DNA from: Diospyros lotus
Lineage: Eukaryota; Streptophyta; Magnoliopsida; Ericales; Ebenaceae
Assembly (NCBI RefSeq): GCF_014633365.1
Contig: NC_068339.1
Span: 13,663,925-13,727,924 of the forward strand
Direction of reading: 5' to 3'
DNA: 64,000 nucleotides
Shown here piece after piece: positions 62,651 through 64,000 of this stretch; within the stretch, counting starts at the first letter, position 1, and the number at the start of each line of letters is the position of its first letter. Both the position numbers and the translations under genes were made by a program. The notes beneath the pieces are model-generated. The model ran no database searches, was not told the DNA's origin, and was given only the letters and a program-made list of their open reading frames with translations.

Positions 62651-63659
62651 ATCATCAATAAATCAAATTTATTGAAATATATATTTTTAAAAATTATTTT
62701 CTCAATAAATCAAAATGCAAATTTCTTAACAAAAGTAAATATAAAAAATTAATGTGCAAATAGCATTATCGATGATTTAGAATAATGACATTAATTTATA
62801 TATAAATGGCTATATATTAACGAGTTTGTTTTAAATAATTCACATTAGTTTATTTCTACTTTACATGTACATATTTGGTTGGCCTAACACCTCCTCTTAG
62901 CATAACTACAAACTAGATGGTCATTCCGTTAATTAATTTGGAATAAATAAATAATCTAATTTTAAAGACGACTTCATTGTAGGGGTAATTCATATCATGT
63001 ATATGCTCCACGTGCCTATGTGTAATATTCATTTTTCCACTGGTTAAAAACTAAAAAGTTAAAAAATACTGAATGAAAGAAGTATGACTCAAATAATTGG
63101 GTGGGAATTACTCAAGTTAAAGCCAATCTAGAAAATTAAAGCCCATTAAGAAGGAACAAAGATGTCTTATAAATGGTTGGTGTCACTTTGATTATAAAAG
63201 AAGTTAGACACTCAACTCAACTGTGGGTGAGAAAAAGGGTTGAAACGAAGGGAGAAGTCATATCAGTTCAAAGATACGACAATGGAAGTGACAGAGAAAT
63301 TCACTTATTTGTATTGGACGGATTCTTGAAAGTTGTGGAATTATATCCTAGCCTAATTCGAATAGCTTTGACAGGTACGTACCTAAGGTTTTTGGAGTGT
63401 TCTAATCCTTTTCCTTTCTTTGTCTCCAAGACTCCATGGTTATATTTTTTTTAATATGGATTTTAGTTTAGATAAAAATTTGGTAATTTAAAAATTATAA
63501 ATAAGATTTGTTTTTTTTTTTTTTGTAAATAACATGTGAGAGAGAGTAGGGATAAAATGATAGAGAAAGTCATTTTTATATATATTCAGAAAGCGAGAAA
63601 TAGTCTCTATAATTAAGAATTCACTCTATAATTAAAATAATGATTTTACTCAAATGAAT
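62651..63659. other. Unassigned sequence before the copia fragment
   Basis: A 93-residue open frame (63173-63454) begins MVGVTLIIKEVRHSTQ and has no family I recognise; a possible donor (ggtacgta) lies at 63375. It may be part of the retroelement or a stray exon. Remaining sequence is AT-rich. Confidence 0.3.
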
Positions 63660-64000
63660 TTGGTGTTTTTCCTTGGGTCAGAAATCAGAAGCTCCTGAGA
63701 AGTTTCAGGAATTCAAGGCCTTCGTTGAAAAAGAATGTGGTCATCAATTAAAAATTCTTTGAACTCATAGACGAGGAGGAAAATTTGTATCTGAAGAATT
63801 TACCCTTGTTTTGTAAGGAAAATGAGATCATGAGGCAGCTGACTGTGAGAGGAACAGAATGGAGTCATTGCAAGGAATAATCAAATAATAGTAGAGATGG
63901 CAAGGAGTATACGTGTTGTATGATAATAAGCTTTCGAATTATTTTTGGGCTACAGTAGTTACTACATTAGTTCACCTTCTCAACATCTCTCCAATAATGG
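63660..64000 (+). mobile_element. Ty1/copia integrase fragment, cut by the window end
   Basis: In shifting frames the plus strand shows the integrase-core pattern of copia elements: KSEAPEKFQEFKAFVEKECG, then a THRGGKFVSEEF step, FCKENEIMRQLT, VEMARSI, and NYFWAT...HLLNISP. At least two frame breaks and stops are visible, so the copy is decayed. It continues beyond 64000. Confidence 0.8.

Noticed and set aside
1..64000. CRISPR arrays, bacterial operons, rRNA or canonical tRNA genes
   Set aside because: None seen. The tRNA-like boxes lie in SINE-like contexts without a cloverleaf I could complete.

Overview
The window is nuclear DNA of a flowering plant, very probably a eudicot. Its genes have plant spliceosomal introns (GT...AG, AT-rich), plant-only families (CIPK kinase, LRR receptor kinase, MIR156) and long AT-rich intergenic stretches full of microsatellites and small transposons. 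I cannot name the species.

Layout. 1-5 kb: intergenic, with a Mutator-like non-autonomous element (2889-3940). 5.3-8.7 kb (+): a seven-exon bHLH transcription factor of the LRL clade (bHLH66/69/82). 12.7-13.4 kb: a hAT-type element with a perfect 8-bp target duplication. 14.34-14.49 kb (+): a MIR156 hairpin. 15.6-15.9 kb: a MITE. 16.6 kb: a broken first exon resembling CDC48B. 17.7-21.2 kb (-): a decayed Ty1/copia remnant. 21-27 kb: mostly empty, with a 63-bp tandem repeat near 26.8 kb. 27.8-29.1 kb (-): intronless CIPK6. 30-41 kb: intergenic, with LTR-like remnants, a second hAT element (38734-39891) carrying a decayed transposase, SINE-like insertions and short tandem duplications. 41.7-54.4 kb (+): an eleven-exon ubiquitin-specific protease of the UBP23 type, with one frame break in exon 1. 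57.1-59.7 kb (+): an intronless LRR receptor-like kinase of the At2g24230 type. 60-64 kb: LTR-like sequence, then a Ty1/copia integrase fragment that runs off the window end.

The genes do not form one pathway. bHLH LRL proteins act in root-hair and tip growth, miR156 controls the juvenile-to-adult transition through SPL mRNAs, CIPK6 acts in CBL calcium signalling, UBP23 is a deubiquitinase, and the LRR kinase is a plasma-membrane receptor-like protein. What links them is position. From memory, Arabidopsis keeps CIPK6-MIR156B-bHLH69 side by side on chromosome 4, UBP23 next to bHLH82 on chromosome 5, and the LRR kinase next to bHLH66 on chromosome 2. The window therefore looks like one unfractionated copy of a block that Arabidopsis has spread over three duplicated segments. 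I saw no clearly novel biological system. The strongest leads are this synteny, the UBP frame break, the altered kinase motifs of the LRR kinase, the microsatellite-built stem of the MIR156 hairpin and the well-bounded DNA transposons.
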